Source of the DNA: Siphonodentalium dalli
Taxonomy: Eukaryota > Mollusca > Scaphopoda > Gadilida > Siphonodentaliidae
NCBI GenBank assembly: GCA_032622095.1
Contig: CP136064.1
Span: forward strand, 177,460,247-177,524,246
DNA: 64,000 bases
Direction of reading: 5' to 3'
Below, piece by piece: positions 48,938 to 61,521 of this stretch (positions within the stretch are counted from its first letter, which is position 1; every line of letters begins with the position of its first letter). The translations under genes and the position numbers were made by a program. Under the pieces are notes generated by a model. It saw only the letters and a list, made by a program, of their open reading frames with translations. It did not search any database and was not told where the DNA came from.

Positions 48938-49236
48938 ATAACGAACACGAGACATACATAATTTATAAACTGTTAACAAAAGATATCAAATTCAATACAT
49001 GACAAAGATGACTCAGTGGAGTTTATAAAGTGAACATAAAAACATTGAGGTAAGAATCTTTTTAAGGAATGCAACTTTATTTAATGATAATAAACACATA
49101 AATTAAAATAACAAACATGAGACATACATGATTTATAAACTGTTAACAAAAGATATCAAACTCAATACATGACAAAGATGACTCAGTGAAGTTTATAAAG
49201 TGAACATAAAAATATTAAGGTAAGAATCTGTTTAAG
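48938..49236. repeat. Tandem duplication, about 172 bp period
   Basis: 'gagacatacat(a/g)atttata' to 'gtgaacataaaaa' occurs twice with a few changes. The segment between the copies is AT-rich. Confidence 0.85.
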
Positions 49237-49249
49237 CATTACTAAACCG

Positions 49250-50450
49250 TTTAGCACAAACCACAGTCCACTTCACTCATCCGATCATCACCAAACTTCA
49301 TATTTATCTTGATATTGATCTATCAGATGAGAGCTATCAAATATTTTTTTAATTTCATAGGAAAAAATGGTCGCCAGCGGCCATATTGCATTTACGTTAT
49401 ATTTTATCGCGTCATGTCGATATCTAGTATTACTTAGAAATTTCACCTTTCCAGATTCATAATTGCTCCATTGACTGTAACAGATGAAATTATTCCCCTC
49501 TTCGGATAGAGTGTCACTGAAACTTTATTTTGTCAGACTGTCTGTATAATCACTGATTATATATGGCAATAATCTGTAATAAGATGTAGCACTATTTTAT
49601 TTTATATTTACATGCAGTGCTGTTTTTATACATCAATTATAATCCCCCTAGATCATCATGTGATCGATCATACATCGCGCGAGGACCTGGTTGAAGTAAG
49701 GGGGGTTTTATGGATCACTTCTGTCCCCAAGCTAGATTATACTTATGACATTTAATGGCATGTACTAACGTGGAGGGTTAGATATGCATGAGAAACCACC
49801 ACTCTTTAATTCACACCAAGTTCTCAGCTGTCATGTTCGGATATTAGAACCCATAGCCATGATATATGGTTTATTTTGTGTATACTAGTAACATAGTTAT
49901 TTTCAGTACCTTTATATACCAGTACTGTGTATAACAATGCATATAAATTAATCCATGTATACATGTATATTGATTCAACGGATTCAGTGGTTTTGTCCAT
50001 CAGTCTATCAAATTTGCGGGGAAAACATGGCCACAAGCAGTACACCCTGCTAAATTTCGAATTTGAATCAATTGGCGCACCCTGCAGCCAGCTTTTATTG
50101 GAGAACTTTTTCTTATGTGGATATTTTGGGTCACCGCTAGATGTGAGCCATATTTTGTTCTCAAACTGTCCTTGTGAAGACATCACTGCCAGCGGTGATC
50201 TTCAATTTTACTATTTTTATGGCTAAATAATTTGGTTGATCCTACAGACGACACCCCTTGTCCGATCGTCATCAGATTCCACAATTATCTTCTGGATAAC
50301 CAGGGTGAGAGTAATCTAATTTTCCCGAATTTCGTTAAAAAACATTACCACAGGCAGCAATTTGGTATCTTACTCTTTGATCCTCTTTTGCATGACTGAA
50401 TTGTTTAGCAACTGTACAGACATATCCCTCATCTGGTTTTTATATACATG
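49250..50450. repeat. Interspersed repeat U, copy 2
   Basis: Repeats the phrases 'ctcatccgatcatcacc', 'gatgagagct', 'aaatggtcgccagcggcc', 'ttgaatcaattggcgcac' and 'gcagcc(a/c)gc' seen at 37505-38160. The 120-codon minus frame at 49824-50186 lies in this repeat and has no domain. Confidence 0.6.
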
Positions 50451-50685
50451 TATATCTCTTCATGCGGATAGCCAGTATTACGTATAGGTACTTCAACTTT
50501 CTGCATTCCTGTCATCATTTGAAATATAAAAATTTACCTGATACATGCACCCTTCAAAATTTGTTTCGTCGTATCTATTTTAATGACCCGTATGGTAATA
50601 TTGATACAGATATATTTGTCAAACATTTCTTTGCACAATATACAGGTATTTAGTTTGTAACTAAATCTAGAAATATATAATAGTA

Positions 50686-51183
50686 GCTCGTGGACCCCAC
50701 TTCGTCCGGGATGTTCCCCTCTGATTTTCGGAGAAATGCGCGATTTAACCTTGAATTGACTATTTTAAAGGTGAAGGTCATGTCGGGGTCACGATTTGAC
50801 CCGTCCAAAACACTCCCCGAACAAAAGTCACGACAAAAGTACCCGTCGAAATCCGCCCGGCTTTATACCCGATTTGACCTTGAATTGACAATTTTGAATG
50901 TCAAGATCAGGTCAGGGTCATGATTTGACCCACCCGAAACACTCCTGGGACAAAAGTAACAGTAGGTATCAAATTTCGTTGAAATACTTCCGTTTTACCA
51001 GATTTGACCTTGAATTGATCTTTTTGAATGTCAAAGTCAGGTCGGGATCAAGATTTGACCCGTCCAAAATACTCCCTGGAAATAATTTCCCCTAGGTATC
51101 AAATTTCGTCAAATCTGTCCGGCAGTTTTCCCGGCCATAGCTAACAGACAAACAGACAGACAAATGTCCAAAATATATATTAA
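50686..51183 (+). repeat. Interspersed repeat T, copy 2, with three internal units
   Basis: Head 'ccccacttcgtccgggatg'. Units of about 125 bp start 'gatttgaccttgaattga' near 50739, 50871 and 51001. Tail 'tccggcagttttcccggcca' and an AT microsatellite. The next T copy starts at once. Confidence 0.7.
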
Positions 51184-51560
51184 ACTAGCTGATGTACTCG
51201 ACTTCGTTCGGGCTAGTTAGGGAATTTTTTTGTGATCGCCTCCATCTGGACAGTACCCAGTATATACAGCGTCTGGCCAAACTATTGTTCAATTGGTCCA
51301 GAAACATGCCTATATCAGCACGTTCGAGAACATGGTCCCACGTGAAATTGGACCCGTCCATATTGCTCCCGCGATCGAAGTAGTCCTACACACAAATTTT
51401 TAGTCGGATCGGTCAAGGTCCAGAAACATGCCTATGAGCGAGGTCAAGTTGACACGTTAAATACCAAATTCGAGCAGTGTTAGAGTCTATAACACATACA
51501 CACATGCATTCACGCATACACACATACATACATACATACAGACAGGTGTTTCAAAATGTA
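51184..51560 (+). repeat. Interspersed repeat T, copy 3, head to tail with copy 2
   Basis: Starts 'actagctgatgtactcgact' plus 'tcgttcggg' and ends in a 'cataca' microsatellite (about 51488-51540). Confidence 0.6.
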
Positions 51561-51689
51561 TAATCGATAGCTACAACAATTCTATGGTAGATAGTTCACG
51601 GCCGACCTGATGCATGCATCTTAGTTTTCTTGGTTTTTATGTTGTGGGGAAAATACCCAACACCCCGCAATAGATTAGCTGTCCGATTA

Positions 51690-53460
51690 AACTACTGTCA
51701 CACTCCGCTGCGATCAGGCCGGCGCTTGCATTGCGCTGAAAAATAATCAAAGCGCCAAGCAAAGCGCAGTAAGATATCCAAGAACGTGTTGGTGACGCAG
51801 TTGACACCGGCTAGGACGGGAGAGAGTCTCCGTGATCGCCCCATAGCCTTAAAGCCCCTGTCACACTCAGGCCGGCGCTCTCATTGCGCTGCAAAAGTAT
51901 CAAAGCGCCCACCTAAACGCACTAAGGTCTCCAAGAACCGATTGGTGACGCAGTGGACACTGGCTACAACGGGCGAGGATCTCCATGGTCGCCCATAGGT
52001 GCCAGAGCGCCGCGCTTGTTTTATGCATACACAAAACAAGCGCAGAGGCTCGGCGTTCTGACCAGGACGTAGTACTGTCGCCGTGACAGCGCAAAGCAAA
52101 GCGCCAAGCGAGCGACGTGAGCGTTATGTGGACGTAGCAAGAGCGCATATTAGCTTCTCGTGGTGGCAGCAAGGAATTAATCTTGTCTTTTGCGACTACA
52201 GTAAGCTTAAGCAAATTTTCACTACGTGCCTTTCCCGTCCTTACTACGCTCAATGAGGCTCTGTCCAAAACGTATTGCGCTCTTTCTGCGCTGTCATGGG
52301 GTGTTATGGACTGGTTCCCGCTCATAGAACGTCCACATTGTGCTGCCACTGCGACTCTGGCGCTCGCTTTACGCCCAAACGTTATACATGGCGTTCTTCC
52401 GGCGTTTACAGTAGGTTTACAGTACGATCCCACTTTGAAATGCGGTCTGCTCACACCACTGTCACACTCCGCTGCGATCAGGCTGGCGTTTGATTTGAGT
52501 TGAAAAAGTATCAAAATACGAGTAACGCACAGTGGAAGCGCGGAAAATTGTCAGAAATTTTCAATCTGTTAAAACAAGAGAACCAATGTCAGAAATGGTA
52601 ACGCGCTCAAGATCATATATTATAAACCCAAGAATGGAATTGTAGAATATAAAATATATTGGTTTTGCGAATGACCAACTCAGAATTCCGTTAAATAACA
52701 ATAACAACCAGCACCTAATTAACGAACCGGTGGCCGACTCGACCGTCTCCGACCACAACCCCCAGTGGGCTGCAGAAATTTCTTTTATTTGTAATTGACA
52801 TATAGTTTATCACAAACCAAAAATCAACATTAATCAACGTTGATTAACACAATAAACGAAATTTAATTTACCCAACTACATGCACCTTTTACGGGACTCG
52901 GCCTCCAGCTTGCAGTTTGACTTTTAATCATCCCAAAATTCCCATTCTATAAATAAAACTAATAAAACACCCATTGATAATGTCAGCCCGCACGCGAAAC
53001 GAGAAACTCCCCCACCAGTTATACATGCGGCGCGCGTGACAAGCTATGCTCCTATCCCGCTTATCACGTTTTCATCGCGCTCTTTGTACGACCCATTGCG
53101 TTCCTGCTTTGTCACGTCAAGTCTCACGCTCTCACGCGCTCTCACTGCGTTTCCTCCACGCCCCGTAAACGCTCTTAATGCGTTCAAGTCGTTTTCATTG
53201 CGTTGTTAGTACGCTTTGCCCTGTCATGGCTACGGTACTACGCCTGGTCAGAACGCCGAACCTCTGCGCTTGTTTTGTGCATGCACAAAACAAGCGCGGC
53301 GCTCTGACGCGATCACGGAAACCCTCTCCCGTCCTAGCCAGTGTCCACTGCGTCACCAATACGTTCTTGGATACCTTACTGCGCTTTGCTTATTTTTCAG
53401 CGCAATACAAGCGCCGGCCTGATCGCAGCGGAGTGTGACAGTAGTTTAATCGGACAGCTA
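51690..53460. repeat. GC-rich repeat S units at the palindrome centre
   Basis: 'ctgtcacactc' followed by 'caggccggcgct' occurs near 51697, 51858 and 52457 (plus) and near 53440 and 53765 (complement). The phrase also occurs at 47955. A 32 bp exact palindrome centred on 'gtgcatgcac' lies at 53266-53297, with its near-copy at 52012-52043. Words such as 'gcgctc' and 'tgcgtt' recur every 15 to 30 bases. The 204-codon minus frame at 51900-52514 is probably a by-product of GC richness. Confidence 0.65.
52101..53211. other. Spacer between the palindrome arms
   Basis: The outer parts are GC-rich S-type sequence (52101-52560, 52980-53211). The middle, about 52560-52980, is AT-rich and unique within the window. 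No gene is recognised. Confidence 0.65.
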
Positions 53461-53994
53461 ATCTATTGCGGAGTGTTGGATATTTTCCCCACAACATAAA
53501 AACTGACTATGACTGGAGAACGCAGAAGGCGCTATCTATACTCTCCGCGCCCGCGCAGAGAACGTTTTGCGAACTTATTGAGAACGTACTAGCATCACAT
53601 TGACAGCGACTTGAACGCACTAAGAGCGTGAGACTTGACAAAGTAGGAACGCAATAGGAGCATACTTTGTTTTTAAAGTTTGACAATTTTCGACAGTTTC
53701 GGCGCTCCTCCCGCGTGTTACTCATATGTTGGTACTTTTGCAGCGCAGTGAGAGCGCCGGCCTGAGTGTGACAGGGGTTTAAATTAGAAGAAATTATTTC
53801 CGAAGATATCCCTTCTCTTGCCGTCAAAATGTACCGAAAATATCCCCGATGCGGCAGAGTTCTATCGACACCATATGAATCCATATATCCCATTGGGCTT
53901 TCAATATGGGGTCGGTGTCAATCAGGGTAAAACCTAATAATCCCTCATATCCTGTCAGTATGTCTCCACTCTCATTGGTCAATCTAATAGGCAT

Positions 53995-54186
53995 GGGCCC
54001 TGTTTCATGAAAGCAACTTATGACATAGTTGGGACTTAAGCTGGTCATAAGTTCAAACTTCAGTCATAAGTGCGTTTCACGAACAAGGTCTTAACTTAAG
54101 ATGGTCTTAACTTTGGACTTAACTTTAAGACTGCTGTGAGGTGTCATAAGATAATCTTAAAGTTAAGACCCACGTGATAAGTGGCA
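53995..54186. mobile_element. MITE with 'cctgtttcatgaa' end, right copy
   Basis: Mirror of 47548-47729 with the same 'cttaag' and 'ttaagac' content. Confidence 0.6.
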
Positions 54187-56058
54187 TATCGATCACAAGT
54201 ATGGCGGCCTATGTTATTTTGCAATTACGGATATATCTGTACATTGTCTGGGTGGGCAATTCGTCGTCTGGTATACAGGGTCGAGAGGGTGTGTTCGCCT
54301 CGAAATGTCCAACTACACCCCCTTAAACAACACCAAATTCTCTTTGGGTTTAAACATTCCAACTGGTACCTCTAACTTTCCAAAACCAAAGTTTGGAGAG
54401 GGCAACCCCCCCCCACCGTATAACCATAGGGTTAGTTTGGTATAAGCAATTCAGAGCACAGGCTTATCATCAGGGACGTGGCGAATGGGGTTTGTGTGTT
54501 GTCTACCCCCCCCCCCTCCCCCCACACACACACACACTTTGGTCAAAATGTTTATCAATTGGAAATTTCATGCCTGACAACAACATTAATCGTACACTAT
54601 AAAATTATATAGGTTTCAATTGTTTGAATTTCTAACTAGTAAAGGAATGTGTTGTTTTAGACAAACAGCAGCAACCGAAAATCACCAACTTTAGGGGCGT
54701 CAGGTTAGAAATTTCGAACTGTTGGAATATTTGAGATACCAATTGGAAAGTTTAAATCCAACGGGTGGGGTGGACATGGCATTTCGCGAACATGGAAGTT
54801 TGGCCCGGTTCAATTAAGGGGCGGTTGCAGTTGGATAGATAGATATGTTTAATCTTCCAACCAAGATATACATGGTACGAAGAAATTGGAAATTGCACGA
54901 TGTACCCCCCCCCCCCACAGAGACCAACTAGCCACCCCGAGCCTCGTCGAATGTAGGATATAGTCAATTATCAGCTGTGTATGTGACCTATAGATAATAT
55001 ATATTATAAAATTGTATTACCCACGAATTAAACTTTTGATAAGAATTATGACCTAGCTCAAAGCTCACAATCTCCTCTATGTTATTCCATATGTGTGTGG
55101 GGAGATGGGGTAAAATGAGATCAATTAATGTGTTGATTATTTCCTCTTTCAAAATTTCCGTCGGCTGTTTACAAAGCAGATATGTCATATAAGGAAGGTA
55201 ACAAAAACGCTCTTTATCAAAATATGTTTTAGAAATAGTGACAATTTTCTATAGAGAATATTATTTTTATTGAGTTTATGCCCACGCCCATATGTCGTGA
55301 TTTTCAAGGCTGTCCAAATTTTTGTCATGTTTTTTTTTTTGCAGGGGTGGGATGACCGTTGTACAGCATATTGTATATATGATATACACACCCGTAACGA
55401 TGACACCCGTTAATACGAGTGTGCTAATTAAAACGTAGTTATATATATATCAATGGTATGACAACTGCATAAAAATAATAAAAAAGTTACTCTAACAAAT
55501 ATTTTTCATTTCCCCTTTTGATTTATTATGATTATTGCTACACGTAGAGAGCGGTGGTCGATAATATACGAGTTATTTGGGCTCACATAACAAAATCGCC
55601 GCCTGATCATTGCTCTCAGTGGATTAACTCGGCGTGAATGCATGGTCGCAGTAATGCATCGATCCATATAATTATATTGTCTCATTTCTGACACCGCCAC
55701 TCGTCAGTAAACGCAAAGCTCGACATTTTAAGAGTCTGCGATGTACTCATGTTCGAATTCACATCGTGGAACTCATACAAGTCTAAGGTCCATAGACCAC
55801 TGACTATAGACACTAAGATACATGCGCTGAATCACCCACCCACCCCAGCCGCTATCCAGCATCCCTGTCACACAATAATGTCAACTCGGACTCGGCTCTT
55901 TCTCGATAACCTCTCAATGCCGTACATAAAGATTGCACAAGCCCACATTTTTTTGTTCCGGACTGTAGAAAATTGTCGATAACCAGTCTAAATGAGCGGG
56001 AACTTAACTTACTACTTAAGTAGGACTTAATCTTAATCAACCTAAGGACTTAATCAAC

Positions 56059-56280
56059 CTAAGATCTTAGATTAAGTCCATCTTGCTTCATGAAACAGGC
56101 CCCAGCATGATAATGTCGATTATCCTTTTCGAGGTACATTCCGGCGAGGACACGAACATCCAGTAGCCCGAATGGGAACCCACAATCTGCAGCAGCTTTG
56201 ATGTGCTCCATCATAGATTCTTCATCATCTGGTGAGAATGATGTTTGGTGATCAGGTACTTGCTGGTGTCTGGAATTCAT
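56059..56280 (-). pseudogene. CENP-B-type HTH fragment of a pogo-like transposase, right copy
   Basis: Mirror of 45434-45655. One base differs, changing Asn to Asp in the 'IKAAADCGFP' turn. It has the same truncation and the same flanking repeat ends, so it arose with the arm and not by separate transposition. Confidence 0.55.
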
Positions 56281-56840
56281 TGTCCCCCGTAAAATTTATT
56301 TTCGGGAGACTATTGTAATCAGGTCCGTCTTCCGTCCGTCCGGAGTTATAACTCCAGTAAGGATCATCCGATTAGATTGAAACTTGGTATGTAGGTGTCT
56401 CAAACAAGAACACATGTAGTCTGCAATTCTGGGTTCCGATGTTCTTTTATGGAGTTATTTCCCTTTTTAATTTTTTTTTTACTTAGAAAATTTCTCACTT
56501 TTTCGGTTTCCGGATGATATCTCAAGTTTGGATCCTTTAATTGCAAATACCGTTTGTATGTGGATCAGTCATATCAAGATACAGGTTGAGTTCTAATTTT
56601 AGTTTGATCCGCTGATATTTCCTTGAGTTACGGACTTTTTTCGACTTAGAAAATTCAAATTTTTTTTTGGTTTCCGGATGATAACTCAAGTTTGGATTGT
56701 TTAATTGGAATTAGTTTTTTTATGGGTCGCTCATATCAAGATACAGGTCAAGTTCGAATTTGAGTTTGATCCAATGATTTTTCCCAGAGTTATGGGCCTT
56801 TCGACTTTGAATTTTTTTTTATAATTTTCTGTATGAGGGT
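56281..56840. repeat. Bivalve-style repeat, right arm
   Basis: Complement of 44880-45430, with the same three units and the same 'ggacgga' end. Confidence 0.7.
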
Positions 56841-57572
56841 ACAGTTTTGATCGTAGATATTTGAAACTTCAGAGTATTGTTACCCACAGATTGGAGATGT
56901 GCAACATGTATATAGATGACGGAAAAATTAATTTTTTACGAAATTATTAACCCTTTCGACTTAGAACATTTCAACATTTTGTTTAATTTCTTTAACTTGC
57001 CACGTTGTCGGGGGACACTATGGTCGGCCGACCTTTTATTCTATTGTGCAGCGACCGGAGCGGCATTCTATATGAATTGTGAACCTTTGTCCAAATCTTC
57101 AACCGTGTAGTATGTGTATCACCTATTACCAAGCTTCCGTTTATATTAGAGTTTAATATATACATGAGAATAGAAAACACTGGAACCGGGAATGAAACCC
57201 CTTCAGAACCGTGATCCGGGAACGTTCCAGGGAAATGTATGCACAACACGGGTTATGCGCAATTTGGCTAGTTTGGGCGACATGGATTGTAATAATGATA
57301 ATTTAGATTGACCAACGGGTATTCCAAATTGTTATATTTGACCTCCTTGTGCCACATTATGGTATCCAACGTAACACAACACAAGTTGGAAAACATAAAA
57401 CCATAATTCCGACTTCCCGAACTTCAAGCGAAATGTCAAAATGTTGCCGACGTTGCGAACTTCTTGTGGCATCTCTTAACTGTGTACGTTAACTTAAGAG
57501 ATTACAAAAGAAACAGTCCACGTATAGCTCCGTGAATTTGTGTGTTAATTTGCAATAATGTTTAGTGTCCTG

Positions 57573-57581
57573 GGTCGGACG
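57573..57581 (+). repeat. Left 9 bp target-site duplication of the MULE-like element
   Basis: GGTCGGACG directly precedes the terminus 'ttgacgccacatcc'. The same nine bases follow the other end at 62571-62579. Confidence 0.9.
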
Positions 57582-58429
57582 TTGACGCCACATCCGTCCA
57601 ATCTCGCTACTCTCATCAAGGACGGCCTCGGACAATCGCCATTTCGACCGGTCACATGATCTCCGGTCATGTGACCCATACCCGGAAGAGATTGCACGTC
57701 GGCAGACATTTTTGTTCAACAGCGAAACTTCTCTCGTCGTTTTTCATCAAATGTAAGTAAACTGAGTAATGTTTTCAAATAACTTTGGTGCAGTCATCGA
57801 CTAATGATATAATATGACCGCGCGGATTGGTATAGGTTCCCAATACGATTTAATTTCATTTACCAGCCGCTTGAATCGGCGCACATGGCTTTCTGCGTTT
57901 TCGACTTATAGCCCCCACGACCTATTCAGCGATGGGAATGGCAAACTTTTAACCTGAAGACCCAGACTTCCCTTGTCCCATGTCTTCCTGAGTTAATTCC
58001 ACACCCAAGGTTCGCGTGGTTCCATATCTTCATGATTTTACATATGATTTTTTTCATTCTGAACTTTTCACTTTTTATTCCATCACCCAGGCCCCATTTG
58101 GCAATGGTCATTGGACACTTTCAAGTCGAAAATATACATGACACTGATTTAGTGCCCTCCTTTGTGAATTCCCCACCCAACAGTGTGCCACTTTACACAA
58201 CTTGACTATTCTACGTTAAATTTTTTTCGTTCTGAATGAGGCACGTTTCTTGGTCGCCCTAAATCCAATTTTGCGATGCCAATTTGAGACTTTCTGGTAA
58301 AAATATCAGTAACGCTGATTTTATGCCTTGGTGTGTGACTTCCCCAGCCAGCGGTGTGCCTCTTTCCACAATTTTGTGATTGTACGTTACATTTTTTTCA
58401 TTCTAAATGGTACAGTTTTCTCGGCGACA

Positions 58430-58507
58430 CCTAGATCATGCCATGATTCTCTACTCTGGCTAACGCCGTAGCATTAGCCAAAGTACAGGTTCATGGCATG
58501 ATCTAGG
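58430..58507. mobile_element. 78 bp hairpin MITE in the left TIR
   Basis: 'cctagatcatgccatga' and its complement form the ends. Inside, 'ggctaacgc' faces 'attagcc', so nearly the whole unit folds. Identical-size copies lie at 61522-61599 and 61777-61854. Confidence 0.85.
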
Positions 58508-58730
58508 TAATACCGAATACAATTTTGTAATGCCAATTTGAGACTTTCTGGTAGAAAATATCAATAGCACTGATTTTATGCCTTTTTTGTGCGACTTCCC
58601 CATCCAACAGTGTGCCTCTTTCCACAATTTTGCGATTGGATCTTTTTTCATTTAAAATCACCTGTGGACCTCTTTCTTATTATTGCCACAAATTTTTTAT
58701 CTCATTGGAGCGCAATACTGATTTATATGA

Positions 58731-59255
58731 AAGCGTATTGGTGCCACATAAAAATAAAAATTTGGGTCCCAGTATGTCCTAATTAGGAGATAGTAAGTCC
58801 TAATTAGGAGATAGTAACTCCTAATTAGGAGATAGCTATGTCCTAATTAGGAGATAGTAAGTCCTAATTAGGAGATAGTAAGTCATAATTAGGAGATAGT
58901 AAGTCCTAATTAGGAGATAGTAACTCCTAATTAGGAGATAGTAAGTCCTAATTAGGAGATAGTAAGTCCTAATTAGGAGATAGTAACTCCTAATTAGGAG
59001 ATAGTAAGTCCTAATTAGGAGATACTATCTCCTAATTAGGAGATACTAAGTCCTAATTAGGAGATAGTATCTCCTAATTAGGAGATACTAAGTCCTAATT
59101 AGGAGATACTAAGTCCTAATTAGGAGATAATATCTCCTAATTAGGAGATACTATCTCCTAATTAGGAGATACTAAGTCCTAATTAGGACTTACTATCTCC
59201 TAATTAGGACATACTGGGACCCACATTTTTATTTTTATGTGGCACCAATACGCTT
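58731..59255. mobile_element. TIR element with a palindromic 21 bp satellite core
   Basis: The ends 'aagcgtattggtgccacata' and its complement pair through 'gggtcccagtatgtcc' and 'ggacatactgggaccc'. The core, 58777-59208, is about twenty units of 'cctaattaggagatagtaag' type. Each unit contains the palindrome 'tcctaattagga', and the array switches from 'atagta' to 'atacta' linkers part way, so its two halves face each other. Confidence 0.9.
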
Positions 59256-59637
59256 CCATAGATTTAGACTCATGATCATAATGCCTTCACATATTTTGAA
59301 AGATGTGTGTACAATTCAATGACATGTTTTCCTTTCTCAAATCAAAATCAATATTATAAAGTGAATTATGAGTAGAGCCTGGTTGAAATGTTACTGTGTG
59401 GCGAGTCACACTCGTCTTTCGAGCTACTGTTGTCCTAATGTCATACATGTATATGTGTGGTGTTATTAATTATTTGTATTGTGCAGAGGTGAAAATATGC
59501 TCGTAAACCTCCATAGTAAACATTTTACACCAAGCTCTCATCATAAATGATAAGCATTAATTGTTTTTAGTCAAATGTGAAGGACTCAATGTTGGTACAT
59601 AAAATTTGCAAACATCAGAGCTGTCTTTTTCACAAAT

Positions 59638-59778
59638 CGCTCGGATTAACCAAACACTGTGAAAATGACAACTTTATAAAAAATAGCCTGTATATTTGTG
59701 TGACAGCATCAGTTTGACCTACCAGCATCATAGCAATTCAGCAGGACCGACCAACATCATAGCAGCCTAGCAGGACTC
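59638..59778 (+). repeat. Dispersed repeat W, copy 2, inside the foldback element
   Basis: Partner of 19261-19396. Sequence downstream at 60235-60350 separately matches 32980-33105, so the interior is a mosaic of dispersed repeat sequence. Confidence 0.65.
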
Positions 59779-60782
59779 GTGATCATGGGTGAGTGTTATT
59801 TGTTTGTGTGGTCTTTTGTTGGTTTCATAATCCTGAGAGAGAAAGCAATGCAGTCTGTTGGAAGTAATTGGAATGGAACTGGTGCCAATGATTCCATACA
59901 ATTTGAATCAGGACACGCGATATTGAATCAAATCAGATGAAAGATTCTGAATCACATCAATTTGTCCGCAGGGCCCTAATTGAAACAAACTAATACAATA
60001 ATGTACATGCAATGGATTAAAGTGATGTGAAACACTCCCGTAGGGTAATCCAATAGAAATGGAGAATATTCATGCTCAAAGTTGTTCTTTTTAAGAATAT
60101 AAATCCAAATTACCAACACGCATCGTCATTCTGATATATTAATTTAATGCCCTGACTCTGGATGGCGAAATCATTTGTGTTAGTTTGTTGACAATTGTTG
60201 CGTCCCATATTCAGATGTAAATATTTACAAATGAGCGTTGTTTTGACAACGTTTTCTCTTGAATGGTATGGTCGATTTCTTTGAATTTTTCGACAATGTT
60301 AGTAGAATGCTACATTCTCCAGGTTGGCATAACGCCTGAATACCAACTTATCAGCTTCACGAACTCGAACAAGTGCATAATATGTCTTTAAGGTAATAAT
60401 ACATGTACATACCAACATGCATTTGTGCTGCTGTATTCAATGTAAGATTGGAAGTGATGCTAACAATTCTGGCATTGCCATTCATTCAGGGAGATGATTT
60501 ATTTCACCCAGACAACATACACATGTAGCCATGTATATGCACACTACATGTACATGTACTGGTATACTTTTAAATTTTAAAATGACTATTACATTCGTAT
60601 CTGTGATTTACCTTGATTTCTCGAGTGATTATAAACTATAATTGCACTTATGAATTATGTCACTTTAACTAGCATGTTACATGTATTTATATTCGCAATA
60701 AAATTTATACGTCATGGGTATAATGGCAGTGATATTAGGATTTCTCGTAAATTAAGATGTTTTAATGGAATATGATTAAACA

Positions 60783-60914
60783 GAGAATAATCACTTGATT
60801 GAACTGGTGCCATGAAAAAAATTCGATTGAGGCAGGGTCTAATTTGTGTTTGTATAACATCCCTACCTCTCATGAATTATTTCATGTCACCAGTTCAATG
60901 AAGTGATTACTCTC
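60783..60914. mobile_element. 132 bp TIR element in the foldback interior
   Basis: 'gagaataatcacttgattga' pairs with the complement of 'caatgaagtgattactctc'. 'actggtg' and 'caccagt' also face each other. Arms are about 35 bp. Confidence 0.75.
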
Positions 60915-61038
60915 AATATATTACTGGTATCCACACAATAAGCCATTTATCAGGGCCATGCCAATGCGTTCAAACATTGGAAAATAATGGAAGCTGAGAA
61001 CCTGGTGTGAATTGAACTATGGTGGGGTCTCAAGCCAA

Positions 61039-61193
61039 ACTCTCAGGTGCATAATAATCGTGATGGCCTAATAATAGTGATTGGTAGGGATTTAGGCTGA
61101 TTTTAATAATGTCTCAATGTAAATATTAGTGATCGTTGGTAATTTTCTCCAAATTAATAATCGTGCTGTCAATATTATTAAGCACCTGAGAGT
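61039..61193. mobile_element. 155 bp TIR element in the foldback interior
   Basis: The ends 'actctcaggtgc' and 'gcacctgagagt' are exact complements. 'ataataatcg' and 'taataatcg/attatta' text continues the pairing inward. Confidence 0.75.
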
Positions 61194-61521
61194 ACCCCTT
61201 CACATTAGAAAAAATGCCATTGAATGGCATAAGTTGCTTGAGGATAGAAGTGATCTATCATACCACTGTAAATTCAACCAGGCGCTTCCTATTAAATAAT
61301 TATGCCAAGCAGGAGTGGGGCAGGGATACCAGAACGTGCTCACTGGATGCAATCACATTAATACTACTGTCATGCATATATTCTGATGTAGTTTGATAAA
61401 AGATAGATCATGCCATGAATCTCTATTCTGGCGGTGTAGTATGGCGAAGTTGTGCAAAGTGGCATACTGTTGGGAATTCATAAAGGAAGGCATAAAATCA
61501 GCGATATTGTATTTGGTGTTA

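Larger units (their letters stand above)
48223..51632. other. 3410 bp block present only in the left arm
   Basis: The right arm joins 'ccagtcatagtca' directly to 'gtttttatgttgtgg' (about 53493-53507, complement). The block holds a tandem duplication (48938-49236), repeat U (49250-50450) and two head-to-tail T repeats (50686-51560). I cannot tell insertion from deletion. Confidence 0.75.
40084..52100 (+). repeat. Left arm of a giant inverted repeat
   Basis: The sequence from 40084 is the reverse complement of the sequence ending at 64000, so the repeat probably extends beyond the window. Aligned blocks show very few substitutions; one base differs in the 222 bp at 45434-45655 compared with 56059-56280. 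Left-only blocks are 40930-41182, 42941-44695 and 48223-51632. The inner end contains a local tandem duplication (about 51700 and 51857) that the right arm has once. Confidence 0.95.

Noticed and set aside
49824..50186. 120-codon minus frame
   Set aside because: Lies within interspersed repeat U and is not kept in the copy at 37505-38160.
51900..52514. 204-codon open frame on the minus strand, the second longest in the window
   Set aside because: It lies in GC-rich repeat S sequence where stop codons are rare, both strands are open, and it has no domain. The repeat copies do not keep the frame.
58777..59208. CRISPR or protein-coding repeat
   Set aside because: The 21 bp units are contiguous, palindromic and contain stop codons in every frame.
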